NCBI RefSeq assembly: GCF_003148565.1
Contig: NZ_QGGL01000021.1
Coordinates: forward strand, 1-64,000
Length of the DNA: 64,000 nt
Direction of reading: 5' to 3'
DNA from: Tumebacillus permanentifrigoris
Lineage (GTDB): Bacteria; Bacillota; Bacilli; Tumebacillales; Tumebacillaceae
Part shown: positions 46,817 to 53,922 of the stretch, piece by piece
How positions within the stretch are numbered: the stretch's first letter is position 1
Layout: every line of letters begins with the position of its first letter
Translations under genes and position numbers: made by a program
Notes under the pieces: model-generated
Told to the model about the DNA's origin: nothing
What the model saw: only the letters and a program-made list of their open reading frames with translations
Database searches by the model: none

Positions 46817-46862
46817 AAAAAAATCGATCGGACCTAGCTGGTCCTAGGTTCGATTGATTTTT
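46817..46862 (+). terminator. Terminator of the Vpr-like protease gene
   Basis: A long hairpin AAAAATC.ATCG.ACCTA / TAGGT.CGAT.GATTTTT lies just before the SLH protein start region, so the SLH gene is expressed by readthrough or an internal promoter. Confidence 0.78.
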
Positions 46863-46883
46863 ATGAGAGTGAGGTTGAGGAAG

Positions 46884-48488
46884 TTGAAAAAGAAACTGTT
46901 AGCCATTCTGACAGGCGCAGCTTTGCTGACCAGCACCATCTCCGTTCCGGCATTTGCCGCGACCAGCAAAGTAACCCTGTTGGATATCTCAAACAAACAT
47001 CGCGGTGATGTGGTCACGATCACAGGTACTTCCAGCTTCTCCGAAGTGGTTGTGAAAATCATCTCGCCAGACGGGTTGGTCATGTACGTCGACAATCTCT
47101 ATGTTGCAGGTGGTCAATTCTCCAAATCGATTACGCTGTCCGAAACGACTCAATTTGGCACCTATACGGTTGTCGTGGGTCAAGGCACAGAGGTCCAGAG
47201 CGATCTCTTCACGATCCTTGAGGATAACGCCGGTGGCGGTGGCGGTGGAAGCACCGGCGGCGGTACCACCACTACCGGTACCTCGATTCCGGGCGTTATC
47301 AACCAAGGCCAAACCCAAGCTCCGGTCAAGGCAGACACCAAGACCGACGGCAACAAAGTCTTGGCAACGGTCAGCGACGCAGATCTGGCAGCCGCTCTGA
47401 AGGACTCCAGCTCGGCAGTCGCCGTGGTCGTTTCCATCCCGACCACCGGTACGCAACAAGCGCAACTCACGCTGTCCTCTGCACAGTTGAGCTCCTTGAG
47501 CGGTGCGAATACGGCGACTACGTTCGTCGCGAGCACTGGGGTATCCTCCGTGGCTCTGCCGGTCTCCGTGCTCAAAAAGATCCCGGCAGGTGCCAGCATC
47601 AACATCGTGATCGGACAAGCGGCAGATTCCAGCGCGACCTTCACGAACCAAGTGGCAGGGGCAACTGTCCTCAGCACTCCGGTTTCGTTTGAAGTCAATG
47701 TGGTTACCGGCACCGAATCCGCTCCGATCGACCTCGCAGGTCAAGACTTCGTGAAGCGTTCGTTCCTCATCAACGGCAACGTTGATACGGCTACGGCAGG
47801 CGTGTTGTTCATCGAGAATGGCAGCGTGCGCTCCGTTCCGGCGACCTTCACCAAGAACGCGGACGGCACGATCACGGTCACCGTCAATCGTCCGGGCTTC
47901 TCGACCTATGCAGTCGCGTCCCGTCCGGTGTCCTTCAGCGACATCGGAACGTCCTACGCACAAGATCGCATCCAATCGCTGGCGAGCAAGTTCCTGCTCT
48001 ACGGAACCTCCACGAACACCTTCTCTCCGGAGCAGAACGTAACCCGCGCCGAATTCGCAGCGATGCTGGTGCGGGCACTGGGTCTGCAACCGAGCAACTC
48101 GGCACCGTTTAGCGACGTTGCCGCGACTGATTGGTTTGCACAGGATGTTGCATCCGTCTACGAAGCCGGTCTGGTCAACGGTGTGGGCAACGGTCAATTC
48201 GATCCGAACGCCGACATCAGCCGCCAAGACTTGACGGTCATGCTGTCCAACGCGATCAAGATGCTCAACATTCCGAAAAAGCAAGGTTCGGAACATGTGG
48301 AGTACGTCGATGCTAGTGGTTTTGCGTCTTACGCAAAAGACAGCATCGCAACGGTCACCGAAAGCGGCCTGATGACGGGCGAAGCGGTCAACGGAACCTA
48401 CTCGTTCCACCCGACCGACTCGACCACCCGTGAAGCGGCAGCAACGGTGCTGTTCTTCCTGCTCCAAAATGCCAAGCTGATCAACTAA
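46884..48488 (+). CDS. SLH-domain surface protein
   Basis: 534-residue exported protein. Signal peptide MKKKLLAILTGAALLTSTISVPAFA, a beta-sandwich domain (about 30-110), a Gly/Thr-rich hinge (GGGGGGSTGGGTTTTG near 122-138), a second beta-rich region and three C-terminal SLH modules (about 350-530; e.g. TRAEFAAMLVRALGLQPS) for wall attachment. TTG 46884 gives the cleanest signal peptide with GTGAGG about 9 bases upstream. ATG 46863 is an in-frame alternative lying in the preceding terminator, without a ribosome site. Probably an S-layer-associated adhesin or structural protein following the protease gene. Confidence 0.85.
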   Translation: MKKKLLAILTGAALLTSTISVPAFAATSKVTLLDISNKHRGDVVTITGTSSFSEVVVKIISPDGLVMYVDNLYVAGGQFSKSITLSETTQFGTYTVVVGQGTEVQSDLFTILEDNAGGGGGGSTGGGTTTTGTSIPGVINQGQTQAPVKADTKTDGNKVLATVSDADLAAALKDSSSAVAVVVSIPTTGTQQAQLTLSSAQLSSLSGANTATTFVASTGVSSVALPVSVLKKIPAGASINIVIGQAADSSATFTNQVAGATVLSTPVSFEVNVVTGTESAPIDLAGQDFVKRSFLINGNVDTATAGVLFIENGSVRSVPATFTKNADGTITVTVNRPGFSTYAVASRPVSFSDIGTSYAQDRIQSLASKFLLYGTSTNTFSPEQNVTRAEFAAMLVRALGLQPSNSAPFSDVAATDWFAQDVASVYEAGLVNGVGNGQFDPNADISRQDLTVMLSNAIKMLNIPKKQGSEHVEYVDASGFASYAKDSIATVTESGLMTGEAVNGTYSFHPTDSTTREAAATVLFFLLQNAKLIN

Positions 48489-48498
48489 GCCGTAACCG

Positions 48499-48545
48499 AA
48501 AAGCTCCTGATCGAAGGGTTTCCTTCGTATCAGGAGCTTTTTTGC
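48499..48545 (+). terminator. Terminator of the SLH protein gene
   Basis: AAAGCTCCTGAT-GAAGG / CCTTC-ATCAGGAGCTTT stem with a T-run. Confidence 0.88.
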
Positions 48546-48688
48546 GTGGCACGATGCCCATTTTTGAACAAGTTAGGTATTTGTCCCTTACGAAATCCGA
48601 GACTCCAGCATGTACTGTTATCAAGACTCAGGCGATTACGAGAAGCGAATCTCCTTGAGGGAATGGATCACGAAAGGGGGTCTGTTTC

Positions 48689-48802
48689 ATGTACGGTGCA
48701 TTTGGTGGTTACACCCGTTGGGCTGTGGTCTTCCTGATCATCTTCGTCCTGTTCTTCCTGCTTGTTCCGAGCTACTACGGTGGCCAACAAGGCGGCTGCT
48801 AG
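48689..48802 (+). CDS. YjcZ-family sporulation-type mini-protein (copy 1)
   Basis: 37 residues: MYGAFGGYTRWAVVFLIIFVLFFLLVPS then YYGGQQGGC. A Gly/Tyr-rich start, one transmembrane helix and a Gly-rich Cys-ended tail are the pattern of the YjcZ/YhzC-like sporulation proteins of Bacilli. AAAGGGGG lies 8 bases before ATG 48689. Its role in the family is unknown; members associate with spores or the forespore membrane. Confidence 0.85.
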   Translation: MYGAFGGYTRWAVVFLIIFVLFFLLVPSYYGGQQGGC

Positions 48803-48821
48803 TCTCCTCAGTTCGACAATC

Positions 48822-48855
48822 AAAAACGCTCGCCAGTCTGACTGACGAGCGTTTT
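48822..48855 (+). terminator. Terminator between the two yjcZ-like genes
   Basis: AAAACGCTCGCCAGT/ACTGACGAGCGTTTT stem (one mismatch) with a short T-run. Confidence 0.75.
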
Positions 48856-48882
48856 AAGAAGGTATAGAAAGGGGGTCTGTAC

Positions 48883-48990
48883 ATGTACGGTACATTCGGT
48901 GGTTACACCCGTTGGGCAGTGGTCTTCTTGATCATCTTCGTCCTGTTCATCCTGCTCGTTCCGGGCTACGGCGGTCAGCAAGGTTGCTAA
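48883..48990 (+). CDS. YjcZ-family sporulation-type mini-protein (copy 2)
   Basis: 35 residues: MYGTFGGYTRWAVVFLIIFV then LFILLVPGYGGQQGC, nearly identical to copy 1 over the first 27 residues, with a shorter Gly tail also ending in Cys. The upstream sequence AAAGGGGGTCTGT resembles that of copy 1, so the duplication included the ribosome site. A terminator follows directly. Confidence 0.85.
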   Translation: MYGTFGGYTRWAVVFLIIFVLFILLVPGYGGQQGC

Positions 48991-48992
48991 CG

Positions 48993-49028
48993 AAAAAACG
49001 CTCGTCGGATTTCCGACGGGCGTTTTTT
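48993..49028. terminator. Terminator after the second yjcZ-like gene
   Basis: AAAAAACGCTCGTCGG/CCGACGGGCGTTTTTT stem with a 4-base loop; it can serve the convergent DUF1450 gene as well. The stem sequence resembles the preceding terminator. Confidence 0.88.
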
Positions 49029-49041
49029 CTTTTTACATAAC

Positions 49042-49284
49042 TCACTCCGTCGCCATCTCCGGCTTCAATTTCTCCAGCAGTTCTTCCTTGGTCGGGGCTT
49101 CGATCAAGTGGCGGTTGTTCGCCATCACAAAGGGTCGGCGGTAGCAGTTGCCGCAGTTGCCGAGGCAACCCCAGCGCTGGCCTTGGAGGTTGGGGTGGTC
49201 CTTTTTGAGTTCCTCGATCACCCAGTCCACGCCTTTGTCCTCGTTGGCGATGCAGATGTCTATTTTCTTGATTTGTTTGCTCAT
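49042..49284 (-). CDS. DUF1450 family protein (YuzB-like)
   Basis: 80 residues with the family Cys motif RWGCLGNCGNCYRRPFVMANN in the centre (three Cys, possibly metal or Fe-S binding) and alpha/beta surroundings. Bacillus has the paralogue YuzB; function unknown. ATG 49284 lies 8 bases after AAGGATGA; the upstream ATG 49296 overlaps this ribosome site. Confidence 0.85.
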   Translation of the reverse strand: MSKQIKKIDICIANEDKGVDWVIEELKKDHPNLQGQRWGCLGNCGNCYRRPFVMANNRHLIEAPTKEELLEKLKPEMATE

Positions 49285-49475
49285 AATTGGTTTCATCCTT
49301 TTTTGCCCATCGGGGCACACTACGTGCTACAGATATTGTATCAGAAAAAATTCATCGTTGACCAGCCACAGACCATATCGAAACATGTCGAAAGGATGGT
49401 ACAATAGTAATAGTCAGAATACGGATATCTCTCACCTGCAAATAGATCAAACCATCCAAAAAGGAGGGGTGCGAT

Positions 49476-50762
49476 GTGATTCACGTCTTGTTGGAATACG
49501 GTTGGATTGGCCTGTTGTTCGTCTCGATAGCGGAAGCGTCGTTTCTTCCGGTCGCTCCCGATCTGCTGTTGGTTCCGATCGTCGGCGCGCATCACCACAT
49601 GGCGTTGTTCTACGCATTGCTCGCCCTCGGCGGCTCGCTGGTCGGCGCGATGTTCGGACACTTCCTCGGCGCCAAAGCGGGCTACCCGATCCTGCGCAAG
49701 TTCATGAGCGAGGATCGCCTGAACCAAGTCAGGAGCATGTTCGATCGCTATGGCATCTGGGCTGTGGTCGTCGCCGGTCTGATCCCGCTCCCGTTCAAGC
49801 TGTTCACGATCTCCGCTGGCGTGTTCAAGATGCGCCGTCGCACCCTGCTCACCGGGGCGCTGATCGGACGCGGCATTCGCTTCGGTCTCGTCGCCTGGCT
49901 CTCGACGCTGTTCAACATCAAGATCCCGCATGGATTGGAAACCAAGTTCCTGCTCGGGTTGCTCGTGGTGGTTGGACTCGTCGTCCTCTACCTCTACATC
50001 AAGTCGGAAAAAGGCCGCTGGCTGCGCGATCCGCTGCTGAACCTCGTGCAGTTTTTCAAACACGATTTCCTGACCCCGATTCGCAAAGGCAGCCGTCCCG
50101 GTCTGGTCGTGCTGGCGATCGGCACGATGTGCTCGCTGTTGGTGGCGGTGTTTGGCGGGGATCGGGTCGCGGATTTCCTGTACACGTTTGACGGGCCGGT
50201 ACATCATTATGTGATCGAGACCTTACAACCGCGCTTCGATTTTGAAGTCAAGATGATCAACTGGCTGTTCTCGATGCCTGTTGTGATCACCGGCTACTTG
50301 TTTGTCGCCTACCGTCTGCTGTTCACACTGCGCAAACTGCCCAAAATGCGTCTGTTCGCAGGGCTTCTCCTCGGCACGATGCTGATGCAGTTTTTGTTCA
50401 AGTCCTTCGAATGGAACCCGTTGACCGAGTTTGATGTCGATCTCAACGCCTTCGACAAACTGCTCGGCATGAATGCGTTACCAAGCGGTCGCGTGATGGC
50501 GGCGATCTTGCTGTACACCTCGCTTGCGTATCTCACGTGGGTGACGATTCGCACCCTCTGGGTCCGCCTGCTAGGGATCGCAACCTCGATGCTGTTGATC
50601 CTCTGTGCGCCGCTCAGTCACATCCTGTTTGGACACCACCGCATGTCGTCGGCGCTCGGCGGCTTGGTGGCGGCGATCCTCTGGATTCTCGGATGCATCT
50701 GCACATGGTTGGTCTGGCGCTATGTCGAACAACAACGTTCAAGTCTTTCAAGGGAGCTGTAG
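49476..50762 (+). CDS. DedA-family membrane protein fused to a degenerate PAP2-like domain
   Basis: 428-residue polytopic membrane protein. The N-terminal half (about 1-165) is a DedA/SNARE-associated domain (YGWIGLLFVSIAEASFLPVAPDLLLVPIVG, FLGAKAGYPILRKF, FDRYGIWAVVVAGLIPLPFKLFTISAGV), a lipid-scramblase-type fold. The C-terminal half (about 205-425) resembles a PAP2 phosphatase but with altered catalytic motifs: PSGR replaces PSGH and SHILFGHHRMSS replaces the SR...H...D motif. It may therefore bind rather than hydrolyse lipid phosphates. A GTG start follows AAAGGAGGGG. A terminator overlaps the 3' end. Confidence 0.85.
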   Translation: MIHVLLEYGWIGLLFVSIAEASFLPVAPDLLLVPIVGAHHHMALFYALLALGGSLVGAMFGHFLGAKAGYPILRKFMSEDRLNQVRSMFDRYGIWAVVVAGLIPLPFKLFTISAGVFKMRRRTLLTGALIGRGIRFGLVAWLSTLFNIKIPHGLETKFLLGLLVVVGLVVLYLYIKSEKGRWLRDPLLNLVQFFKHDFLTPIRKGSRPGLVVLAIGTMCSLLVAVFGGDRVADFLYTFDGPVHHYVIETLQPRFDFEVKMINWLFSMPVVITGYLFVAYRLLFTLRKLPKMRLFAGLLLGTMLMQFLFKSFEWNPLTEFDVDLNAFDKLLGMNALPSGRVMAAILLYTSLAYLTWVTIRTLWVRLLGIATSMLLILCAPLSHILFGHHRMSSALGGLVAAILWILGCICTWLVWRYVEQQRSSLSREL

Positions 50763-50781
50763 CCATACAGCTCTCTTTTTT
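50751..50781 (+). terminator. Terminator of the DedA-PAP2 gene
   Basis: AGGGAGCTGTA/TACAGCTCTCT around loop GCCA, then T6; the left arm contains the end of the coding sequence. Confidence 0.88.
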
Positions 50782-50844
50782 GCGTGCCGTGCTAAAGCGT
50801 TCCTTCCACGAATAGGATGTTGGAAAAGAAGGGAGGACGCAAGC

Positions 50845-51198
50845 ATGCTCATCGTTCGGACCGACAAACCGACGTACAGCCGGCACGAACCGGTGCTGAT
50901 GACGCTGACCTGGACCAACGACAGCAAAGCCCCGCAGGAAGTGACGTTTCCCAGCGCCCAACGCTACGATGTGCTCGTCGAACGGGACGGGCAAGTGGTG
51001 TGGCAGTGGAGCGCGGGGAAGTTTTTTGCGCAGGTGCTGACGACCTTGGTGATTCAGCCGGGCGACTCGCGCGTCTTCAGAGTGGAATGGGATCAAAAAG
51101 GCGAACACAACGAACTCGTGCCCGCGGGCGCGTATGTCGTCCGTGCTTGGATCTATGGGACCCACGAACAAGGCGGGACGCACATCGTCCTCGCCTGA
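50845..51198 (+). CDS. BsuPI-related intracellular proteinase inhibitor-like protein
   Basis: 117-residue beta-sandwich protein with the pattern of the BsuPI family (PF12690): TDKPTYSRHEPVLMTLTWTNDSKAPQEVTFPSAQRYDVLVERDGQVVWQWSAGKFF and a closing PAGAYVVRAWIYG. The Bacillus prototype (IPI) inhibits the intracellular serine protease. There is no signal peptide, so it is cytoplasmic. ATG 50845 follows GGGAGG. Target protease not identifiable. Confidence 0.85.
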   Translation: MLIVRTDKPTYSRHEPVLMTLTWTNDSKAPQEVTFPSAQRYDVLVERDGQVVWQWSAGKFFAQVLTTLVIQPGDSRVFRVEWDQKGEHNELVPAGAYVVRAWIYGTHEQGGTHIVLA

Positions 51199-51211
51199 CC
51201 ATATGTGTGCC

Positions 51212-51247
51212 AAAAAACGCCAGATGCTGCACACTGGCGTTTTTTTT
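51212..51247 (+). terminator. Terminator of the BsuPI-like gene
   Basis: AAAAAACGCCAG/CTGGCGTTTTTTTT hairpin, 10-base loop. Confidence 0.9.
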
Positions 51248-51265
51248 CAATCAGGAGGTGGCGAG

Positions 51266-51910
51266 ATGGGGTATCCAAAACCCTTGCAACTGGTGACGTT
51301 GTATCGCAAACAGGAGGGCGATCGGGAGTCGCTGTACCGCGTGCGCGTACAGGAGGTCGCGAAGGATCGGATGGTCCTCGATCTGCCGCTGGCTGCCAAG
51401 GGGGTTCCGGTGGAGATTCCGGCGGGGGAAGCGGTGCGGATCGGGTACGTGATCGAGCACCGGGCGTTTTATACGTTTGCAACCGTGGCGTTGGAGACGA
51501 TCGAGCAGGAGGGGATTGCGCAGTTGGTCGTGGCTTGTCCGATGTTGGAGCAGATTCGCAAAGTGCAACGGCGAAACTTTTTCCGCGTGTCGGTGCTGGT
51601 GGACGGTGTGCTTCGGCCAACGCCGGGGCAGGCGATGCCGGTGAAGATCTGTGATTTGAGCGGAGGTGGGTTTTCGTTTCGTGCGGCGCGCGCGATGTTT
51701 GAACTCGGGCAAGCGATGAACGGCGTGGTGCAGGTGCCCGGGTCGGGTGAGGTGCATTTTGAAGCGGTGATGCGGCGGGTGGAGGTCAATCACGAGGCGC
51801 AGGTCTATCTGCATGGCTTTGAGTTCAAACATCTCACCGAAGCCGGGCGCAACAAGATCGTGAAGTATTGCTTGGATCGCCAATCCAAACTCCGCAAATT
51901 TACGCCTTAG
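51266..51910 (+). CDS. PilZ-domain cyclic-di-GMP receptor (YpfA/MotI-like)
   Basis: 214 residues: an N-terminal YcgR/PilZN-like beta domain (about 1-95) and a C-terminal PilZ domain with the c-di-GMP-binding RRNFFRVSV (Arg pair near residue 98-102) and DLSGGGFSF. In Bacillus the homologue YpfA (MotI) acts as a flagellar clutch when bound to c-di-GMP. Here it could read the output of the GGDEF-EAL protein at 8905. ATG 51266 follows a full AGGAGGTG. Confidence 0.9.
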   Translation: MGYPKPLQLVTLYRKQEGDRESLYRVRVQEVAKDRMVLDLPLAAKGVPVEIPAGEAVRIGYVIEHRAFYTFATVALETIEQEGIAQLVVACPMLEQIRKVQRRNFFRVSVLVDGVLRPTPGQAMPVKICDLSGGGFSFRAARAMFELGQAMNGVVQVPGSGEVHFEAVMRRVEVNHEAQVYLHGFEFKHLTEAGRNKIVKYCLDRQSKLRKFTP

Positions 51911-51949
51911 CTGTTGTTGGGATTCCTGTCGCGACCAGAGCGAGAGATT

Positions 51950-52049
51950 TGGTAAACTAGAGGGGAAACAACCTGCCAGCAGGTAGGATCGTCGCAATGG
52001 CGTGATCGGAGCGTAGCGAGTCCGCACGGGTGCGTGCGGGCTCGTTTTT
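51950..52049 (+). promoter_or_regulatory. Structured leader and terminator ahead of the fluoride channel pair
   Basis: About 100 bases separate the PilZ gene and the channels. A -10-like TAAACT at 51953-51958 is followed by a GC-rich stretch with small hairpins. It ends in a clear intrinsic terminator (CGAGTCCGCAC 52017-52027 with GTGCGGGCTCG 52034-52044, then T5), 22 bases before the first channel start. This may be simply the PilZ terminator, or a regulatory leader with a terminator switch. I could not match it to the known fluoride riboswitch consensus. Confidence 0.5.
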
Positions 52050-52071
52050 GATACAGAAGGATGTGGTGGGC

Positions 52072-52455
52072 GTGTTCAAGCAGTATCTGGCTGTGATGAT
52101 TGGCGGAGCGATCGGGGCTGTGGGTCGTTACGGTGTGAGCGTGTGGGTGCCGGCTGACCCGTGGAAGGTGCTGTTGATCAACTGGGTGGGGTGCTTCGTG
52201 CTCGGGTTCTTCACTGCGTTTGCCGTGCGCACCGGACGGGTGTCTGATGTGGTGCGCGTGGGAGTTGGCACGGGAGTTTTGGGCGGGTTCACGACGTTCT
52301 CGACGTTTAGTTTGGATGCGGTGAAATTGATGGAGCAAGATCTGTGGCTGGATGTGGCGCTGTATGTCGTCGGCAGTTTGGTCGGCGGAGTGGCGCTGGC
52401 TTGGGTCGGGACGATGTTGGGGAGACGCGGGCGTGTGCAGGAGGTGAATTCGTGA
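52072..52455 (+). CDS. crcB: Fluoride ion channel CrcB/FluC, subunit 1
   Basis: 127-residue four-helix membrane protein, fluoride exporter type: GGAIGAVGRYGVSVWV near the N terminus, LLINWVGCFVLGFFTAF (conserved Asn), GVGTGVLGGFTTFSTFSLDAVKLM (the FTTFSTF phenylalanine-box signature). It works as a dual-topology dimer; two adjacent genes suggest a heterodimer. Start GTG 52072 is chosen for spacing from AGAAGGAT (GTG 52063 and 52066 also possible). The stop overlaps the second subunit start (TGATG). Confidence 0.92.
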   Translation: MFKQYLAVMIGGAIGAVGRYGVSVWVPADPWKVLLINWVGCFVLGFFTAFAVRTGRVSDVVRVGVGTGVLGGFTTFSTFSLDAVKLMEQDLWLDVALYVVGSLVGGVALAWVGTMLGRRGRVQEVNS

Positions 52456-52814
52456 TGGAGTTCCTCTGGGTTCTGCTCGGTGGGTGTATCGGTGCGCCGT
52501 TGCGATTTGGCGTGGGGCGGTTCGTCTCGAAGAAGTGGCAGGGGGCATTTCCACTCGGCACTTTTTTGATCAACATCATCGGCTCGTTCTGCCTCGGGTT
52601 GTTGTATGGGGCACAGACGAGCCAGAGTGTTTGGCTGCTGTTGGGCACCGGGGTGTTGGGGGCGTTTACAACGTTCTCGACGTTTGGGGTGGAGACGGTG
52701 GGGCTGTTGGAAAAAAAGCGCGTTGCGCTTGCGCTCAGCTACGTGCTCCTCTCCGCGCTGGTCGGCATCCTGGGGGCTTATCTGGGACAGGCATGGTATA
52801 CTGGGAGGACATAG
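52455..52814 (+). CDS. crcB: Fluoride ion channel CrcB/FluC, subunit 2
   Basis: 119 residues with the same signature GGCIGAPLRFGVGRFV, GTFLINIIGSFCLGLL and GTGVLGAFTTFSTFGVETVGLL. It is a diverged paralogue of the preceding subunit and overlaps it by one base, with AGGAGGTGA 8 bases before ATG 52455. Paired crcB genes are common in Firmicutes and give protection from cytoplasmic fluoride. Confidence 0.93.
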   Translation: MEFLWVLLGGCIGAPLRFGVGRFVSKKWQGAFPLGTFLINIIGSFCLGLLYGAQTSQSVWLLLGTGVLGAFTTFSTFGVETVGLLEKKRVALALSYVLLSALVGILGAYLGQAWYTGRT

Positions 52815-52836
52815 AGGTACAGGAGGGAATTCCCAT

Positions 52837-53850
52837 ATGTATGACGTGTTAGCGATCGGAGAGATGTTGATCGACTTCACGCCGTCTGTGCGCGGCGTGG
52901 GCCTCGCAGACGTGCCCGCATTTGAGAAAAAGCCGGGCGGTGCTCCGGCCAATGTGGCAGTCGGCGTCGCCAAACTAGGTGGGAGTGCCGCGTTTCTCGG
53001 CAAGTTTGGCGACGATCCATTCGGCGACTTTCTGATCGGGACGCTCGAGCAGTATGGGGTGGACGCGGTCGGATGTGTGAAGACCAAGGAAGCAAAAACC
53101 GGCCTCGCGTTCATCGCGGTGGAGGAGAACGGGGAGCACGAGTTTCATTTTTACCGTGATCCATCGGCGGACATGCTCTTGCGCGAGGAGGATATCCGGG
53201 AAGAGCTGATCCAGAATTCGCGGATCGTTCATGTCGGGTCGGTCACTCAAGTTCTGCCCGAAGCGACAGCGGCGACGCGCAAGGCCTTGGAATTGGCACG
53301 CAAGCACGGCGTGATCACTTCGTTTGATGTCAACTTCCGCCTCGGTATCTGGCGGGGGCGTGAGGCGGAAGGCAAGCAGAAAATCCTCGATACGATCAAG
53401 CTGACCGATGTGTTGAAGGTCAGCGAATCGGAGATGGTGTTCATCACGGGCACAGAGGATGTGGAACGTGGGGCGCAACTGTTGCTGGAGATGGGGCCCA
53501 AGATCGTTTTCGTCACGCTGGGGGAGCAGGGTGTCTATTACATCACGTCGAAGCACCGCCGCCGTGTGCCGACATTCCGCGTGACTCCTGTCGATGTGAC
53601 AGGAGCGGGGGATGCGTTTGTCGCAGGCTTCCTGCGCCAACTTGCCGACCGGATTCAAGGGCGGGGGATCGAGTACTCGCTTTCCATGCATGAGGAGATC
53701 GAGGAGATGACCCGCTACGGAGCAGCCGTCGGAGCGCTGACCGTCTCCAAGATGGGTGCGATCCCCGCCCTGCCGACGAAGGAAGAAGTCTATCAGTTCA
53801 TGTATAGAGGGGCGAAAGGCAATCCATTGCGGATTCCAACGCAGGAATAA
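52837..53850 (+). CDS. PfkB-family carbohydrate kinase (fructokinase-like)
   Basis: 337 residues of the ribokinase/PfkB fold: signature 1 near residue 34-58 (GGAPANVAVGVAKLGGSAAFLGKFG) and signature 2 PVDVTGAGDAFVAGFL near 250 with catalytic Asp. The closest pattern is bacterial fructokinase or 2-keto-3-deoxygluconate kinase (AIGEMLIDF...). It phosphorylates a sugar with ATP in the cytoplasm; the exact sugar is unknown. An extra acidic insert is visible near residues 275-295 (MHEEIEEMTRYG). ATG 52837 follows AGGAGGGAATTCC. Confidence 0.9.
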   Translation: MYDVLAIGEMLIDFTPSVRGVGLADVPAFEKKPGGAPANVAVGVAKLGGSAAFLGKFGDDPFGDFLIGTLEQYGVDAVGCVKTKEAKTGLAFIAVEENGEHEFHFYRDPSADMLLREEDIREELIQNSRIVHVGSVTQVLPEATAATRKALELARKHGVITSFDVNFRLGIWRGREAEGKQKILDTIKLTDVLKVSESEMVFITGTEDVERGAQLLLEMGPKIVFVTLGEQGVYYITSKHRRRVPTFRVTPVDVTGAGDAFVAGFLRQLADRIQGRGIEYSLSMHEEIEEMTRYGAAVGALTVSKMGAIPALPTKEEVYQFMYRGAKGNPLRIPTQE

Positions 53851-53922
53851 CACGGAATCATGGAAAAATCCATAACGCGAAGTGGTAGAGCAAGACCGGA
53901 ACGCACGAAGGAGGAACAAGGT

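Noticed and set aside
48546-48867. Longer open frames overlapping the first yjcZ-like gene
   Set aside because: Their products have no family features; the YjcZ-pattern frame with its ribosome site explains the region.
51950-52070. Fluoride riboswitch upstream of crcB
   Set aside because: I could not find the conserved GATGG and CTGATGA-type segments; kept only as an unassigned leader.
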